Positions 48,522-60,300 of a stretch of DNA of 64,000 nt are shown here, piece by piece. Source of the stretch: Sorex araneus (Eukaryota; Chordata; Mammalia; Eulipotyphla; Soricidae); NCBI RefSeq assembly GCF_027595985.1, contig NC_073303.1:27985847-28049846 (forward strand). The letters run 5' to 3'. Positions within the stretch are counted from its first letter, which is position 1. Each line of letters starts with the position of its first letter. The notes under the pieces were generated by a model. The model did not search any database. It worked only from the letters and a program-made list of their open reading frames with translations, and was not told the DNA's origin. Made by a program: the position numbers and the translations under genes.

Positions 48522-49600
48522 AAGGCAGTTACTACTCAGTGTGACTTTTGTGGGCCAAGCACTGAAAGTTGGTCTCCTTCTTAGTCTCTGAGTTTTGTTA
48601 ATAAGACATTGTCTGGGAGTCCTATAGAGAGCAGCTTACCAAGGGAGTAGGGTAAGGTGAGTGCCGGGACCTTGAAACATTGGTGGGGTATATTAAACTC
48701 TGGTGTTGGGATGTTGTGGGCTTGAAACTTGTCTTAACAAGATTATAAATTAGGGTCCTACATAAAAATTAAAATAAAATTATACTGTCTGGAAGCTTAT
48801 CTCTAGAGTTAGGGAAATAATATCTCTAATAAACAGGAATTCCTCACTTGCTGATTCCTCTCTACAGTGGGTTTGAGGTATTTCTGTCTCCTGTAAGGTG
48901 TCAGAATGGAGAACGAGGCTGAGAGGCTACAATTTCAGAATCTCCCAACCAGCATCCCCTTATTCTCTTCCACTCCATCCCGACTCCTTGGCAAGATCAT
49001 TGTTTTGATTTAATTATTATAGTTTGAGGCACATAATTACAGTCATGTCAACTCTATACACAAAGCATCCAAGGTCCCTGAAAAATGCCTTTATATTATC
49101 ACTGATCCTTTCTCCCTATTCCAAATCTCCTCATTTCCTTAACTATAGTTTCTGTAATTTGGGCCAAGGATATGTTCACATCTGATACCTCCCATTTTCT
49201 TTCTTGTTACTTTTTTGCCACATGTAAGAGAGAACAACCAGTATTTGCCCTCCTCTGATTTAATTTACTTCACACAATGCTCTTTATATTCTTAATTTTT
49301 TGAGAAAATTTACTATTTTCTGTGAAGGTTGAACCAGACAACATTCCCAAAGCAGTGAATGAGAGTTGTTTGATTTAAATTTTTTTAATTAAATCATCAA
49401 GTGTTTATGGTGGTGGTGCATTAAAAAAAATTTAAATAAACACTTGACCTAGAACACAGCCACAAAAATGCCTGAGAATCACCTTCATCATACTTGCAGT
49501 CTTTCAAAGAGTTTAGTTGAAATGAACTAATGAAAATAACAGATTCCTTTTCAAAACGTTTCAAAACATTTAAAAATTACTTTTTAAATGTAGGAATAGT
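48522..49600. other. Intergenic DNA with old repeat traces
   Basis: Old retroposon-like text about 49010-49180. A 12-bp inverted repeat (49397-49408 / 49436-49447). No gene. Confidence 0.4.
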
Positions 49601-50090
49601 GAAATTTAAGAACAATCATACTATATAAAGTAGCAGAGAGGTACAAGCTTGCAATGATGCAATTTCTGGCAGAAAATTCTCTGGACTTAGTTACTAAAAT
49701 ACTAAAATACAGAAATTCAAAACAGGGCGGCTGCTAGTGCAGCCGCTCAACCTCATATCTCTTCATTTTCAACAATGGAAAACAAATTATCAAATGCTTC
49801 TTTTTCAGCAGGTCCAACTTTTGGGGGAGAAACTCCAAACAATAATAGTGAGTTTTTTGTTGACATATTGAATGTAATCAAAATAAACTGAATGTAAGGT
49901 GAAATTTGTCAGTTACATAGGCGGGATGGGGGGCTGGGTAGGCAGGAGGGGTTGGGGGGTGGTATACTGTAATTCTTGGTGGTGGAATATGTGCACTGGT
50001 GAAGGGATGGGTGTTTGAGCGTTGTATAACTGAAACTTAAACCTGAAAGCTTTGTAACTTTCCACATGGTGATACAATAAAAAAAAATAA
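49600..50090 (+). mobile_element. CAATAAA-tailed retroposon, sense
   Basis: 'gcttgcaatgatgcaatttctggcag', 'ggtgaagggatgggtgtttgagc', 'cacatggtgatacaataaaa' with A-rich tail. Confidence 0.85.
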
Positions 50091-50099
50091 ATTAAAAAA

Positions 50100-50345
50100 T
50101 AATTAAAAAGTGTGGTGGGAATATCCGAGCAAAATATAATGCCAAAAACTAGAGAGAGAGAGTATCTGAGCAGTTGCCTGCTGTAGAGGCAGAGTAAGAA
50201 CTGGGATGGAAGTGGAGGGGATAATGGAGATATTGGTGGCGGAAAATTTGCACTGATGGAGGTATGGGTGATAAATTATTGTATAGCTGAATATCAAACA
50301 TGAAAACTTTGTAACTGTATCTCACAGTGGCTCAATTAAAAAAAA
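50100..50345 (+). mobile_element. Second retroposon of the family, back to back
   Basis: 'ggtggcggaaaatttgcactgatgg', 'gtaactgtatctcacagtggctcaattaaaa'. Confidence 0.75.
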
Positions 50346-50349
50346 ACCA

Positions 50350-51050
50350 ATCATACTATATCACAGCAAAACATACATATTTCTTTAACTGAAAAAGACT
50401 TTAAATTCACTGTAAATAATTACCTAATTTTATTTACTATAGTTGAAGAAGGGAAAAATCCTAACAAGTTACAGTTGAGCAAGCATGAAACTCTTTTTTA
50501 AAATTTCAGGGCAACTGAATTTACTATTTGACATCAACTTTATGAATTGGTAATGATATCAAAGTACATTTTTCTTTCATGAAGGAAGTTCCGTATAAAT
50601 TAGATTATCAGGAAATAAGTAAAACTAGTAAGAGAGAAATGCTTCTTAAAATGAGTACAGTTAGTTACTTATAGGATGACTGTAGTTTATTTGGACCATC
50701 TTCTCACAACTTAATTTATACTGAAGTGAATATATTGACAATGGGTGTTTAAGTGGGAAGTGCCCCTTATTCTTGTACAGATATTTCTCTAGTTAAAAGG
50801 AAAAAAAATTGAGGATGCCAATATTGTTTCTTTGACACAGTTGTTTTCCTATATTAACCTATATATTTTTTCTTTGCTATGTTATGAATTAATAGTGGTT
50901 ATCTCTTTTACTTGACCTCTTTTCTACTTAGATCTTTTAATTCTGACATCAAATTGCTTTTTGATTTCCTTTAAAGGAAATTATTATCTTGTATACTTGT
51001 AGTGAATCCTATTGAAGCACAGCTATTGAAAGTTTTTTTCTGTGATTAAC
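50350..51050. other. AT-rich intergenic DNA, nothing recognised
   Basis: No gene or repeat family supported. Confidence 0.3.
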
Positions 51051-51054
51051 TTTA

Positions 51055-51298
51055 CCGGGGCTGGTGCAGTAGCACAGCAGGTAGGGTGTTTGCCTTGCAC
51101 GTGGCTGACCTGGGTTTGATTCTTTCGTCCCTCTCGGAGAGCCCGACAAGCTACCGAGAGTATTTCGCCCGCACGGCAGAGCCTGGCAAGCTATCCGTGG
51201 TGTATTCCATGTGCCAAAAATAGTAACAAGTCTCACAATGGAGACGTGACTGGTGCCCACTTGAGCAAAATCGATGAACAAGGGAGGACAGTGCTACA
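51055..51298 (+). mobile_element. SINE type II, sense
   Basis: Type I head ('ggggctggtgcagtagcacagcagg'), then 'ctcggagagcccgacaagctaccgagagtatt', to 'ggacagtgctacagtgc'. Confidence 0.88.
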
Positions 51299-51309
51299 GT
51301 GCATTAAAC

Positions 51310-51560
51310 AACCATGATTTACAAAGTTGTTCATAGTTGAGTTTTATACAAACTATTCACCAATCCTACCACCAGTGCTACCTTCCCTCCACCAGGATTC
51401 CATGGTCCTCCCCCCAGGACATAAACCCACTAAGACAGGCATATCTCAAAGTTTGCTTGTTGAAGTTTTATCTCTTGTTTTAAGTGTTATTGAAACTGTG
51501 GCTTGGATCATTAGCTGTATCAGTGTTTTGCAACACCAATGTATTCAGTAACCTTGATCC
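51310..51560 (-). repeat. Older retroposon
   Basis: Matches the piece at 27975 ('atgatttacaaagttgttcatagttgag', 'aggcatatctcaaagtttg'). Confidence 0.55.
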
Positions 51561-51659
51561 CTGCTAACTGTTGCTTCCTGTCTATTTCTGTACCCCCTTG
51601 ATTTCTTCCTTCTCTTTGTTATGCTCTAGTGCCAAAAGTGATGTATGCGTCCCCCTTCA

Positions 51660-51965
51660 AACTTTACATTAAAAATTCATTCTAAAAAACATATGCTTAT
51701 CATAATTCTTTGTAGCACTTAGTATAATAGCTAAGATGTGAAATTAATCTAGGTGTACAATGATAAATAAGTGCATCTTGAAGATGTGATATATATATAC
51801 ATATATATATATGCACACACACAGTGGGGTACTATGTAGTTGTAAGGAATGATGAAAACATGCCAATTCACTGAAATTTGGATGGAATTGGAAGATATGT
51901 AAAGCCAGAAGACGGACAAATACAGATAATCACACATATAAAGTTAGAGTATGTGATATCTCCCA
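51660..51965 (+). mobile_element. L1 3' fragment, sense
   Basis: 'ctatgtagttgtaaggaatgatgaaaacatg' and 'ttggatggaattggaaga' match the end of L1 ORF2; 'gtactatg...' stands in the usual 'gaatactattcagc' place. Confidence 0.6.
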
Positions 51966-52021
51966 ACATTTTTTTATAATGACAAGCTATTTGGGGTGCT
52001 TTATGATTCCATAAATATTTT

Positions 52022-52165
52022 ATTTTATTTTATTTTGCTTTTGTTGTTGGGTCATATCAGGTGACACTTAGAGATTACTTCTGGCTCTGCATTCAGGAAT
52101 CACTCCTGGTGGTGCTCAGGGTACCATCTGAGATTTCAGGGATTGAACCTGGTTCAGCTGTGATC
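52022..52165 (-). mobile_element. Old SINE
   Basis: 'ttggctctgcattcaggaatcactcctggtggtgctcaggg'-like body; 'gattgaacctggttcagc'. Confidence 0.6.
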
Positions 52166-52388
52166 ATTCAAAGTCCTTAGAGATTATTATTAGAATTTTG
52201 ATGGCTGTTGCACTGAATTAGTGTAACATTGCTGAATGGTCATCTTAATATGAACATGAAATATTTTTCCACTTCCTGTTTCCCTTTCCTTCCTATTTCT
52301 TATATTTTTATTTCCTCTTCTATTTCTTTCACAAGTGACATTAATTTTCAAGGAATCAGTTTTTTGCATCTTTTGTTGATTCCTACAT

Positions 52389-52611
52389 CACTGTATCACT
52401 GTCATCCTGTTGCTCATGGATTTTCTTGAGCGGGCACCAGTAACATTTCCACTGTGAGACTTGTTATTACTGTTTCTGGCATATCAAATATGATACAAAG
52501 AGCTTGCCAGGCTTTGCCGTGAGGGTGGGATACTCTCGGTAGCTTGCCGGGCTCTCCGAGAGGGAAGGAGAAATCGAACCCGGGCCTACCCGCTGTGCTA
52601 TCACTTCAGCC
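52389..52611 (-). mobile_element. SINE type II
   Basis: Complete type II copy with 12-bp duplications TGATTCCTACAT (52377-52388; 52612-52623). Confidence 0.92.
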
Positions 52612-52784
52612 TGATTCCTACATATTTAATATTTTTTAAGTTTTATTTAAAATATATTAGTATTTTGGAGAAGGCCATATGTCCCCAATCATGTGTGCCC
52701 TGAGGCCACACTCTCTCCGCTGTGGCCTGGGAGAGGACCACAGACTCCTGCCAGACATTAATAGACACGCCTCAGAAACAGGCT

Positions 52785-52908
52785 CCACCTAAAAGTCAGA
52801 GGGCAGCGCCAAGGTGTCCTGAAGTGGCAGCAACAATAGAGATTGGAGGAACTCTATTGTTGCCGCCACTTCAGGACACCTAGGCGCTGCCCTCTGACTT
52901 TTAGGTGG
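52785..52908. repeat. Long near-perfect palindrome (57-bp arms)
   Basis: Arms 52785-52841 and 52852-52908 are inverted copies matching at 55 of 57 positions, with a 10-bp spacer. A third direct partial copy (GCTGCCCTCTGACTTTTAG) follows at 52948. Confidence 0.95.
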
Positions 52909-52961
52909 AGGAACATCAAGGATGGAACATCAGGGACAAACCTTCGTGCTGCCCTCTGACT

Positions 52962-53008
52962 TTTAGTGATGCAGAGCACTTTTTCTAAAAGTGCTCTGCA
53001 TCACTAAA
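52962..53008. repeat. Perfect palindrome (22-bp arms)
   Basis: Arms 52962-52983 and 52987-53008, perfect, 3-bp spacer, 54 bp after the larger palindrome and at the 5' edge of an L1 fragment. Confidence 0.95.
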
Positions 53009-53205
53009 CATTAGGGAGATGCGAATACACAGAACAATGATATATCATCACACCAAAGACTGGCACATGGCTAAAAGAGCAAGAACAACTAGTGCTGCCT
53101 TGGATGTGAAGAGAAGGGGCTTTCTTTCACTGCTGATGGGAATGTCAACTGGCACAGCCTTTCTTGCAAACAATATGGAAAGTCATAAAAAAAAAAAAAA
53201 CAACC
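53009..53205 (+). mobile_element. L1 ORF2 3' fragment, left half
   Basis: 'gaagagaaggggctttctttcactgctgatgggaatgtcaactgg' corresponds to the L1 ORF2 3' region. The L1 resumes at 54441 after an inserted retroposon. Confidence 0.75.
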
Positions 53206-54426
53206 GCCCTTTGGACCCTGCTGCGGAGCGAGCATGATGGAAGAGCCCAAGGAAGCGCCCTTGGACTCCAAACAGCCCACTGAACTAATTCCGGCATGGG
53301 ACCAGAGACCCCACGGTGCGCTGAAACAGTGGGAGCCGGGCATCCCCCAATTCTTTTAACCTCTCTCTCTCTCCACACCTCCCCCCTGAGCACAGCGCAG
53401 GATCCGAGGTTTTCCTGAGCGCAAAATGGAGATGCCGAGCCTCTCTCTAGGCTTCTCCATCTTATGAGCACCATAAAAGGGTAAAAGTTTGTAGTGATGT
53501 TATTTCTGGTTGTACTATCCCTGGACTTTATACAGAAACCCAAAACCTAATGTCATCTTTGCATCAGCAATATGTAATATGTCCCTTTTTAATGGGTCGG
53601 ACTTTTGTGGGAGATCCTAACAAGAATAGTAAGTCTGTTGCTGAAATATTGAAGGCAATCAAAGTGGTAGCCATCTCTCTAGACTGAACTAAGCTATATC
53701 CCCACACCAGCTGAGAAGAAATATCCTTCTTTCTCGGGAAGAAACGCGGTGTGGTGTCAAACATAGTGTGATGTCAATTAAGCAAACAGACCTGGTGGCG
53801 TAGGAATGGGATATAAGGGGAAAAATTATGTACATGGAACAGTGGGACGCTAGTGGAATCTCGAGCCGGAGCCGATACCAGCGCAAGCCCGTCGGTTCCA
53901 GAAACTGCTTGCAGACACTCGACTAGTCTATCAACTAAGCCAGAGCCCCACGCCTGCCGATGACGGGAAATAACCATCCTTTTCGGTTTTTTTTTCCTTG
54001 TCAGGCAGCGTGGCGATTACCAAACAGGCGTGAACTCGGTGGCGCGGGGCAAGGGGGAAAAAGAAAAGATATGTAACAAACAGCAGGACTTAATATCTCT
54101 ATATTCTTAGCAGTGGAGAACTATCAAATGCCTCCTTGGCAATAGGACTGCTTTCCTTTTTTGGGGGAAACCCCAACAACGGTAGTGAGTTGTGTGTTGA
54201 AACATGGAATGTAATCGAGATAAGGCATAAACGAAGTGGAACTTATCATGTACAAGGGTGGGGACTAGGGAGGTGGGAGGGGGCGGCAGGTATACTGGGG
54301 GGGGGTTGGTGATGGGAGATGGGCACTGGTGAAGGAAGGGTGTTTGAGAATTGTATAACCGACATAATCCTGAGAACTATGTAACCCTCCACATGGTGAT
54401 TCAATAAAATTATTATTAAAAAAATA
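53206..54426 (+). mobile_element. ~1.2-kb CAATAAA-tailed retroposon, longest copy
   Basis: It is inserted in an L1: the L1 text '...aaaacaacc' at the left edge is repeated at 54427-54440. Its GC-rich start (GCCCTTTGGACCCTGCTG), two related internal blocks (about 53690-53850 and 53945-54095) and 3' tail 'cacatggtgattcaataaaa' show the fullest form of the family in the window. I see no long frame in it. Confidence 0.8.
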
Positions 54427-54440
54427 AAAAAAAAACAACC

Positions 54441-54790
54441 TAGGAATTGAGCCTCCATTTGACCCAGCAACTCCACTACTCGGAATATAGCCCAGGGGAC
54501 CCAAAACAAAATGGAGAAAAGACATTTGCAGCCTTTTGTTCTTTGAAGCACTATCCACAAAATGCAAATCTGGGACCAACCCAAGTGTCCAAGAATTGAT
54601 GACTGGATTAAAAATACTATGGTACTTGTGCATAAGGGAATACTACTCAGCTAAAAAGAAAATATAAAGTCATGTAATCTGTTGTTACTTGGAGGAAACT
54701 GGAGAGTATCATGCTGAGTTGCTGAGGACTGGCTCCCAGTGAACAGGTCTTAAGCAGGAATGCCATGACGTTTAGGAAAGGAGAGAGAGG
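54441..54790 (+). mobile_element. L1 ORF2 3' fragment, right half
   Basis: 'gacccagcaactccactact', 'ggaatactactcagctaaaaag' are standard L1 end text, in line with 53009-53205. Confidence 0.8.
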
Positions 54791-54889
54791 GGCCAGAGCT
54801 ATATAGTACAGCAGATAGGTAGGATAGGGTACAGCGGGTATGCCACCTTGTGTGTGGCCAACTTGTATTTGATCCCTAGCACTCAATAT
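54791..54889 (+). mobile_element. SINE type I, 5' part
   Basis: 'ggggccagagctatatagtacagc' to 'ttgatccctagcactcaatat'; cut by the LTR at 54890. Confidence 0.75.
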
Positions 54890-55215
54890 TGTAGGGAGCC
54901 GCTTTACAAGCCTGACTCTTATTTCCTAGTCATACAGCCTGGCTTTCCTGATTCAGAAGCTTGTAGCAAGGTTGTCACTATGGTCACCATTTGTTTCTCA
55001 ATAGCCTATGTCTGTAACAAAAGGACATGTCAATCTGCATTTGTATGTGGGTCCAGACACTATTTCCTCCCAGCAGAGAGGTATAAGTAGTAGCTGCTAG
55101 TAGAATAAACTCTCTTCCTTCTTGCTGCTTTCTGGCTCTACCTCTGTTCATTGGGCTGTGTCCCTTTCTCAGTCCCACAAAGGGTCCTCCCTGCTGGACA
55201 GGACGGGACTCCACA
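54890..55215 (+). mobile_element. Solo LTR (copy 2) inside a SINE
   Basis: TGTAGGGAGCC to GGGACTCCACA, 326 bp, with TATAAG (55082) and AATAAA (55104-55109), homologous to 18355-18711. No internal retroviral DNA adjoins it. Confidence 0.8.
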
Positions 55216-55312
55216 CCCTATGGTCCCCCAAGCCTGTTATGAATGATTTCTGAGCACAGAGCCAGGAGTAAGCTCTGAGAAACATTGGTTGTGGCCCTAA
55301 AACAAAAACAAA
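55216..55312 (+). mobile_element. SINE type I, 3' part
   Basis: 'ccctatggtcccccaagcctg...gagcacagagccaggagtaagc' completes the SINE begun at 54791. Confidence 0.75.
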
Positions 55313-55790
55313 AAGAGATATAATACTGGGACACATCCAAAAGAACAAGAACAACCAGTGCTGGGACGAATGTGGAGATAAAGGGACTCTCATTCAATGT
55401 TGGTGGCCAGTCTCTGTGATGTGAGATGATATCTTGTGGTTTTTTTGATTTGCATGTCTGATAATTAGTGATGTAAAGTTCTTTTCCATGTGCCTTTGGC
55501 CATTTGTATTTCTTCTTTAAGAAGGCTTCTGTTTATTTCTTCTTCCCATTTTTTATGGTGTTTTATAGTTTTATTTTGTAAAGTTCTACCAGTTTGTGTA
55601 TGTATTTTGGGATATTAACTCCTTGGTAAATAATTTTTCTCATTCTGTAGGATGTCTTTGTATTCTGGTCATCATTTCCTTTGAAGTGTTGAAGCTTCTT
55701 AGTTTAATGTTGCATTTGTTTATCTTTGTTTCCAATTGATTTGTCCCTGATGTTCCATCCTTGAAGATGCAGTTACTTTCAATATCATTG
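55313..55790 (-). mobile_element. L1 piece with inverted 5' end
   Basis: 55316-55405 reads in the L1 sense ('gctgggacgaatgtggagataaagggactctcattcaatgttgg'). From about 55408 the text is antisense L1 ('atttgcatgtctgataattagtgatg'). Such a join is typical of twin-primed L1 insertion. Confidence 0.65.
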
Positions 55791-55794
55791 GCAG

Positions 55795-56385
55795 AATCTC
55801 CTGCCCCCGCGTCAGGCTGTCTTCATCGGGGCCCTTTGAAGGGGGGCGGATTGACTCTCCCTCCCTGTCCCAAGCAGAATCCCGGCAGCTGAAAACCCCC
55901 TGAACCCAGACACAGCCATGCTCAAGGTCACTCTCCACATGCTCGGATTAGCCTCACCCATGAAGGACTGGCAGAGGAACCCAGGTATGTGGAACCTGTG
56001 GCTCAGATCTCCAAGGCTGCTAAGATCGGGGCGGGGCCTCCTCCAGTCAGACCCCAAGTTTTCCAGTAGCTTGGTAGTCACACCCACAAACTTCACCCAG
56101 TGCCATGTAATCTTATCAACGGCCAAGATCCAGAGACTATAAAACAAAGCTCCTGGAAGAGAGCAACACAGTATTTCCAGCCCGCATGGCAGAGCCTGTC
56201 AAGCTATCTGTGTTGTATTTGATATGCCAAAAACAGTAACAATAATACGGTTTGATGCTCTTTGTGCTCCTGGAGTGAGCAGATACCACTGGGCCACACT
56301 AGCACGTGACAGAGATGAATGAGACGTTACTGGTGCCCGCTCCAGCAACCGATGAACAACGGGACAACAAGTGATACAAATGATC
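55795..56385 (+). mobile_element. Composite retroposon
   Basis: Same order of blocks as 21975 ('cagctgaaaaccccctgaacccag', 'caacggccaagatccagagac', 'ggcagagcctgtcaagc'). Confidence 0.75.
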
Positions 56386-56811
56386 ATTGGAGAGTTCTGC
56401 TTCTCTCTATGTACCTTATGGATTTAGTATGATATCAAGGTATTAAATCCATTTTGATTTGATTTTTGTGCATGGTATTATAAAGTTCTGAGTTTAATTT
56501 TTGCATGTGGCTGACCAGCTTTCCCAAACTACTTGTTGAAGAGGTTTTCCTTGCTTCACTTCATAATTTTTGCTCCTTAGTGAAGATTAACTGCTTGTAC
56601 AACTGAAGATCTGTCTCAGAATATTAAATTCTATTCCTTTGACCTGAGGGTCTGTCTTTATTTCAGTACCTTGCTCTTTTAATTATTACCACCTTGTAGT
56701 TCAAGTGTAAGAAAATGATGTCTCCCATCTTTTTTTCCCTAAGGATTGTTATAGTATTTGCTGAGGTTTATTTTTCAATATGAATTTTGGGAGTGTTTGA
56801 TCTATTTCTTT

Positions 56812-57034
56812 TTTTTTTTTTTGAGGATTAGGATTTATCTTTATTTATTTATTTTTATTTTATTTATTTTTTTATTTTGGGTCACACCTGGCAGTGCACA
56901 GGGTTACTCCTGGCTCTGCACTCAGGAATCACCCCTGGCCGTGCTCAGGGGACCATATGGGATGCTGGGAATCGAACCCGGGTCGGCTACGTGCAAGGCA
57001 AACGCCCTACCCGCTGTGCTATCGCTCCAGCCCC
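56812..57034 (-). mobile_element. Young SINE type I
   Basis: Perfect 18-bp duplications TGTTTGATCTATTTCTTT (56794-56811; 57035-57052); extended TTTA-rich tail. Confidence 0.92.
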
Positions 57035-57208
57035 TGTTTGATCTATTTCTTTGAGAAATGTCATGGGCATCCGTATAGGGAATACATTGAATCTATACAT
57101 TGCTTTGAGGAGTATTGTCATTTTGGTCATATTAATCCTTACAGTCCATGAGCAGGGGATATGCTTTCATTTTGTTGTGTCCACATTATTTCTTGAAGCA
57201 GTGATTTG

Positions 57209-57256
57209 TAATTTTATTTGCACAGTGTTTTCTAAAACACTGTGCAAATAAAATTA
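57209..57256. repeat. Perfect palindrome (23-bp arms)
   Basis: Arms 57209-57231 and 57234-57256 are exact inverted copies with a 2-bp spacer, inside the antisense L1. Confidence 0.97.
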
Positions 57257-57707
57257 GTTAAGATGATTCCAAGATACTTGGTTTTCTGAGGCACAGTTTT
57301 GTATGTGATTGTTTTTAAATATCTCTTTGTCCTATTTAATTAGCTGTATATAGGAAAGCCATGAACTTTTATGTGTTACTTTTGTAGGCTGCACTTTGCT
57401 GCACATACTTATTATTTCTAGTTTTTTTTCCCTTTTTTCTTTCTGAAGTATAGTATGTTATCTGCAAAGAGAGAGAGTTTGAATTCTTTTTTTCCTATCT
57501 GGATGTACGTTATTTCTTTTCCTTGCCTAATTGCTATGACAAGTACTTCTAGTACTATATTGAATAGATGTGCTAAGAGTAGGCAACCTTGTCTTGTATC
57601 TAATCTTAGGGGGAGACTTAGTTTTTCCCCATTGAGAATATGCTTGCTGTGAACATGTGGTAATAGCTTTGACTATATTGAAAAAAGTTCCTTCAATTTA
57701 CATTTTG

Positions 57708-57886
57708 GTTTTTTTTTTTTTGGTTTTTGGGTCACACCTGGCGATGCACAGGGGTTACTCCTGGCTCTGCACTCAGGAATTACTCCTGGCGGTGCTCAGG
57801 GGACCATATGGGATGCTGGGATTTGAACCTGGGTTGGCCGCGTGCAAGGCAAACGCCCTACCCGCTATGCTATCACTCCAGCCCCC
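57708..57886 (-). mobile_element. Young SINE type I
   Basis: 14-bp duplications CAATTTACATTTTG (57694-57707; 57887-57900); near-consensus. Confidence 0.92.
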
Positions 57887-58636
57887 CAATTTACATTTTG
57901 TTGAGAGTTTTTTTTTTTATCACGAATGGGTGATGTATCTTGTCAAGTGCTTTTTCTGCATCTATTGATATGATCTTATGGTTTTCACTTTTTTATTGAT
58001 ATGATGTATTATGTTGATTGACTTGCATCTGTTAAACCATCCTTGTGTTCCTGGGTTGAATCCTACTTAGTTATGGTGTATGATCTTTTTGATGAATTGT
58101 TGAATTCTATTTGCTAGTATTTTGTTGAGAATCTTTGCATCAGTGTTTGTCAGGGATATTGGCATATAATTCTCTTATTTAGTGGTGTCAATTTCTGCTT
58201 TTGGTATCAGGGTGATATTTGCTTCATAGAAACTGTTTGGGAGTGTTTTTGTTTCTCCAATTTACTGGAAGAGCCTATAAAGGATTGAACCTTCTAGGTT
58301 CTCTTGATACATGGTATAAAGATTCTCAAAGTAATCTTTGATGATTGAATATCTGTGTTTTCTGTTGTAATATCCTTTCTTCCATTTCTGATTCCATTCA
58401 TTGTCTCTCTCTTTGTCTTTTTCTTTATATGCTTTTTGTCTATCTCTTTGTCTCTCTTCTATATTTTTTAATCTTGCCAGCAGTTTATTTTTCCAAAGAA
58501 CCAGCTCTTGCTTTCATTGATCTTTCAGATTTTTTTTAGATTTCAGTTTATTAATTTACACTCTAAGTTTTATTATTTCCTTTATCCCACCTGCTTTGGG
58601 TTCCTTTTGCTGGTAATTTCCAGTTTCTTAACAGTT

Positions 58637-58962
<326 letters not shown>

Positions 58963-59118
58963 TGTCACACCTGGCATTGCACAGGGTTTACTCCTGATTC
59001 ATGTACTCAGGAATTACTACTGGCAATGTTTAGGGGACCATATTGGATGCCGGAAATCTAACCCAGGTTGGCTGTGCAAGGCAAATGCCCTACACGCTGT
59101 GCTATTGCTCTAGCCCCT
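58963..59118 (-). mobile_element. SINE type I
   Basis: 'gtgtcacacctggcattgcacagg' to 'attgctctagcccc'. Confidence 0.82.
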
Positions 59119-59409
59119 CTTAAAAGTTTCTCATACAGTCAATTTACTTATGTGGGTGCTTTTTTCCTTCCTGATGCATGCTTGCATAACAATAAACTTT
59201 CTTCTTAACCTCAATTCTTTTGCTGTTTCCCACAAGTTCTGGTAGGTAGTGTACTCATTCTCATAGGTTGCCATGAAACTTTCAATTTCCTCATTGACTT
59301 CTTCTCTGACCCACTGGTTGTTCAGTAATGAGTTATTTAATCCAGGTGTCTGAGACTTTCCCCGCTTCCTGATACAAAATTATGTTGCTCTGACTTACCC
59401 TCTTAGTGA

Positions 59410-60300
59410 TATGGTGGGAGTGGAGGGATGAAACACTAGATAAACTAGTTAATTGAAAGTTAATCTTAAATCAGTTACATTAATCTCATTTTAATGTACA
59501 GAATAAAAAGTAGATAATGGGATGACTGGGGTGAGAAATACCTACAGATAAAAGGAAACCCCTGCTCAGGACGAGAAAAAGGGAAAGAAGACGAAAGGAA
59601 ATGGGATATGGAAAGGGATTGCTATAGGGAAAGGAAAGGGAAAAGAGAATAGAAGATCCTTTAATTCCCTTTAGAAAAATTCTTTAACATTTAACATCAA
59701 TTTTTCAGAGCTGAATGAACTTCTCTTCCATTTTTACCTTTCATGTCTGTTATCATTGATAAGCCTGTTAATCTGGGGTCGTCCTCAAGCAGCATACAGA
59801 GTTTTGATAATCTTGGGCATTTACTTGTATTTCTGTCCTTGTTTGGTGAGATAGCTAAATTATTTAGTTTTTCATCATTAGTTATACTTTGTTGGTGCTA
59901 ATAATGGAGTTTCAAGTTTCATATGGTCTGAGATTTGACCAATATTCTGTTTACAATATCTGACTGCTGTTTATACCTCTGTTGATTTCTGGCCACTTCC
60001 ACTACCTGGAGAGAATATTTTAGCATGACAGGCAGGGGTGTTTAGGGATTCTTCTTGTTTTGCACTCAGGATCACTCCTGGAAGTATTTGGGGTGCCACA
60101 GTGGAATAGAGGGGTAGAACACCAGATAAATTAGTTCATATACGCTGATCATTTTGATCTCACCCAGCTAAAAAGTTATCTAATCAAGAATAGATAATGG
60201 AAGAACTGGAGAAGAAATAACAGCAGATAAAAGGAAGCCCTGGCCAGGAAAGGAGAACTCAGGAACAGGACACACAGAGAAAACAACAGGAAGAAAGTTC
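59410..60300. repeat. Two copies of an unnamed repeat
   Basis: 59410-59600 and 60095-60260 share 'gataaa(c/t)tagtt', 'tagataatgg(g/a)a', 'cagataaaaggaa(a/g)cccctg'-type text in the same order ~685 bp apart. Possibly two LTRs of an old element; not proven. Confidence 0.45.
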
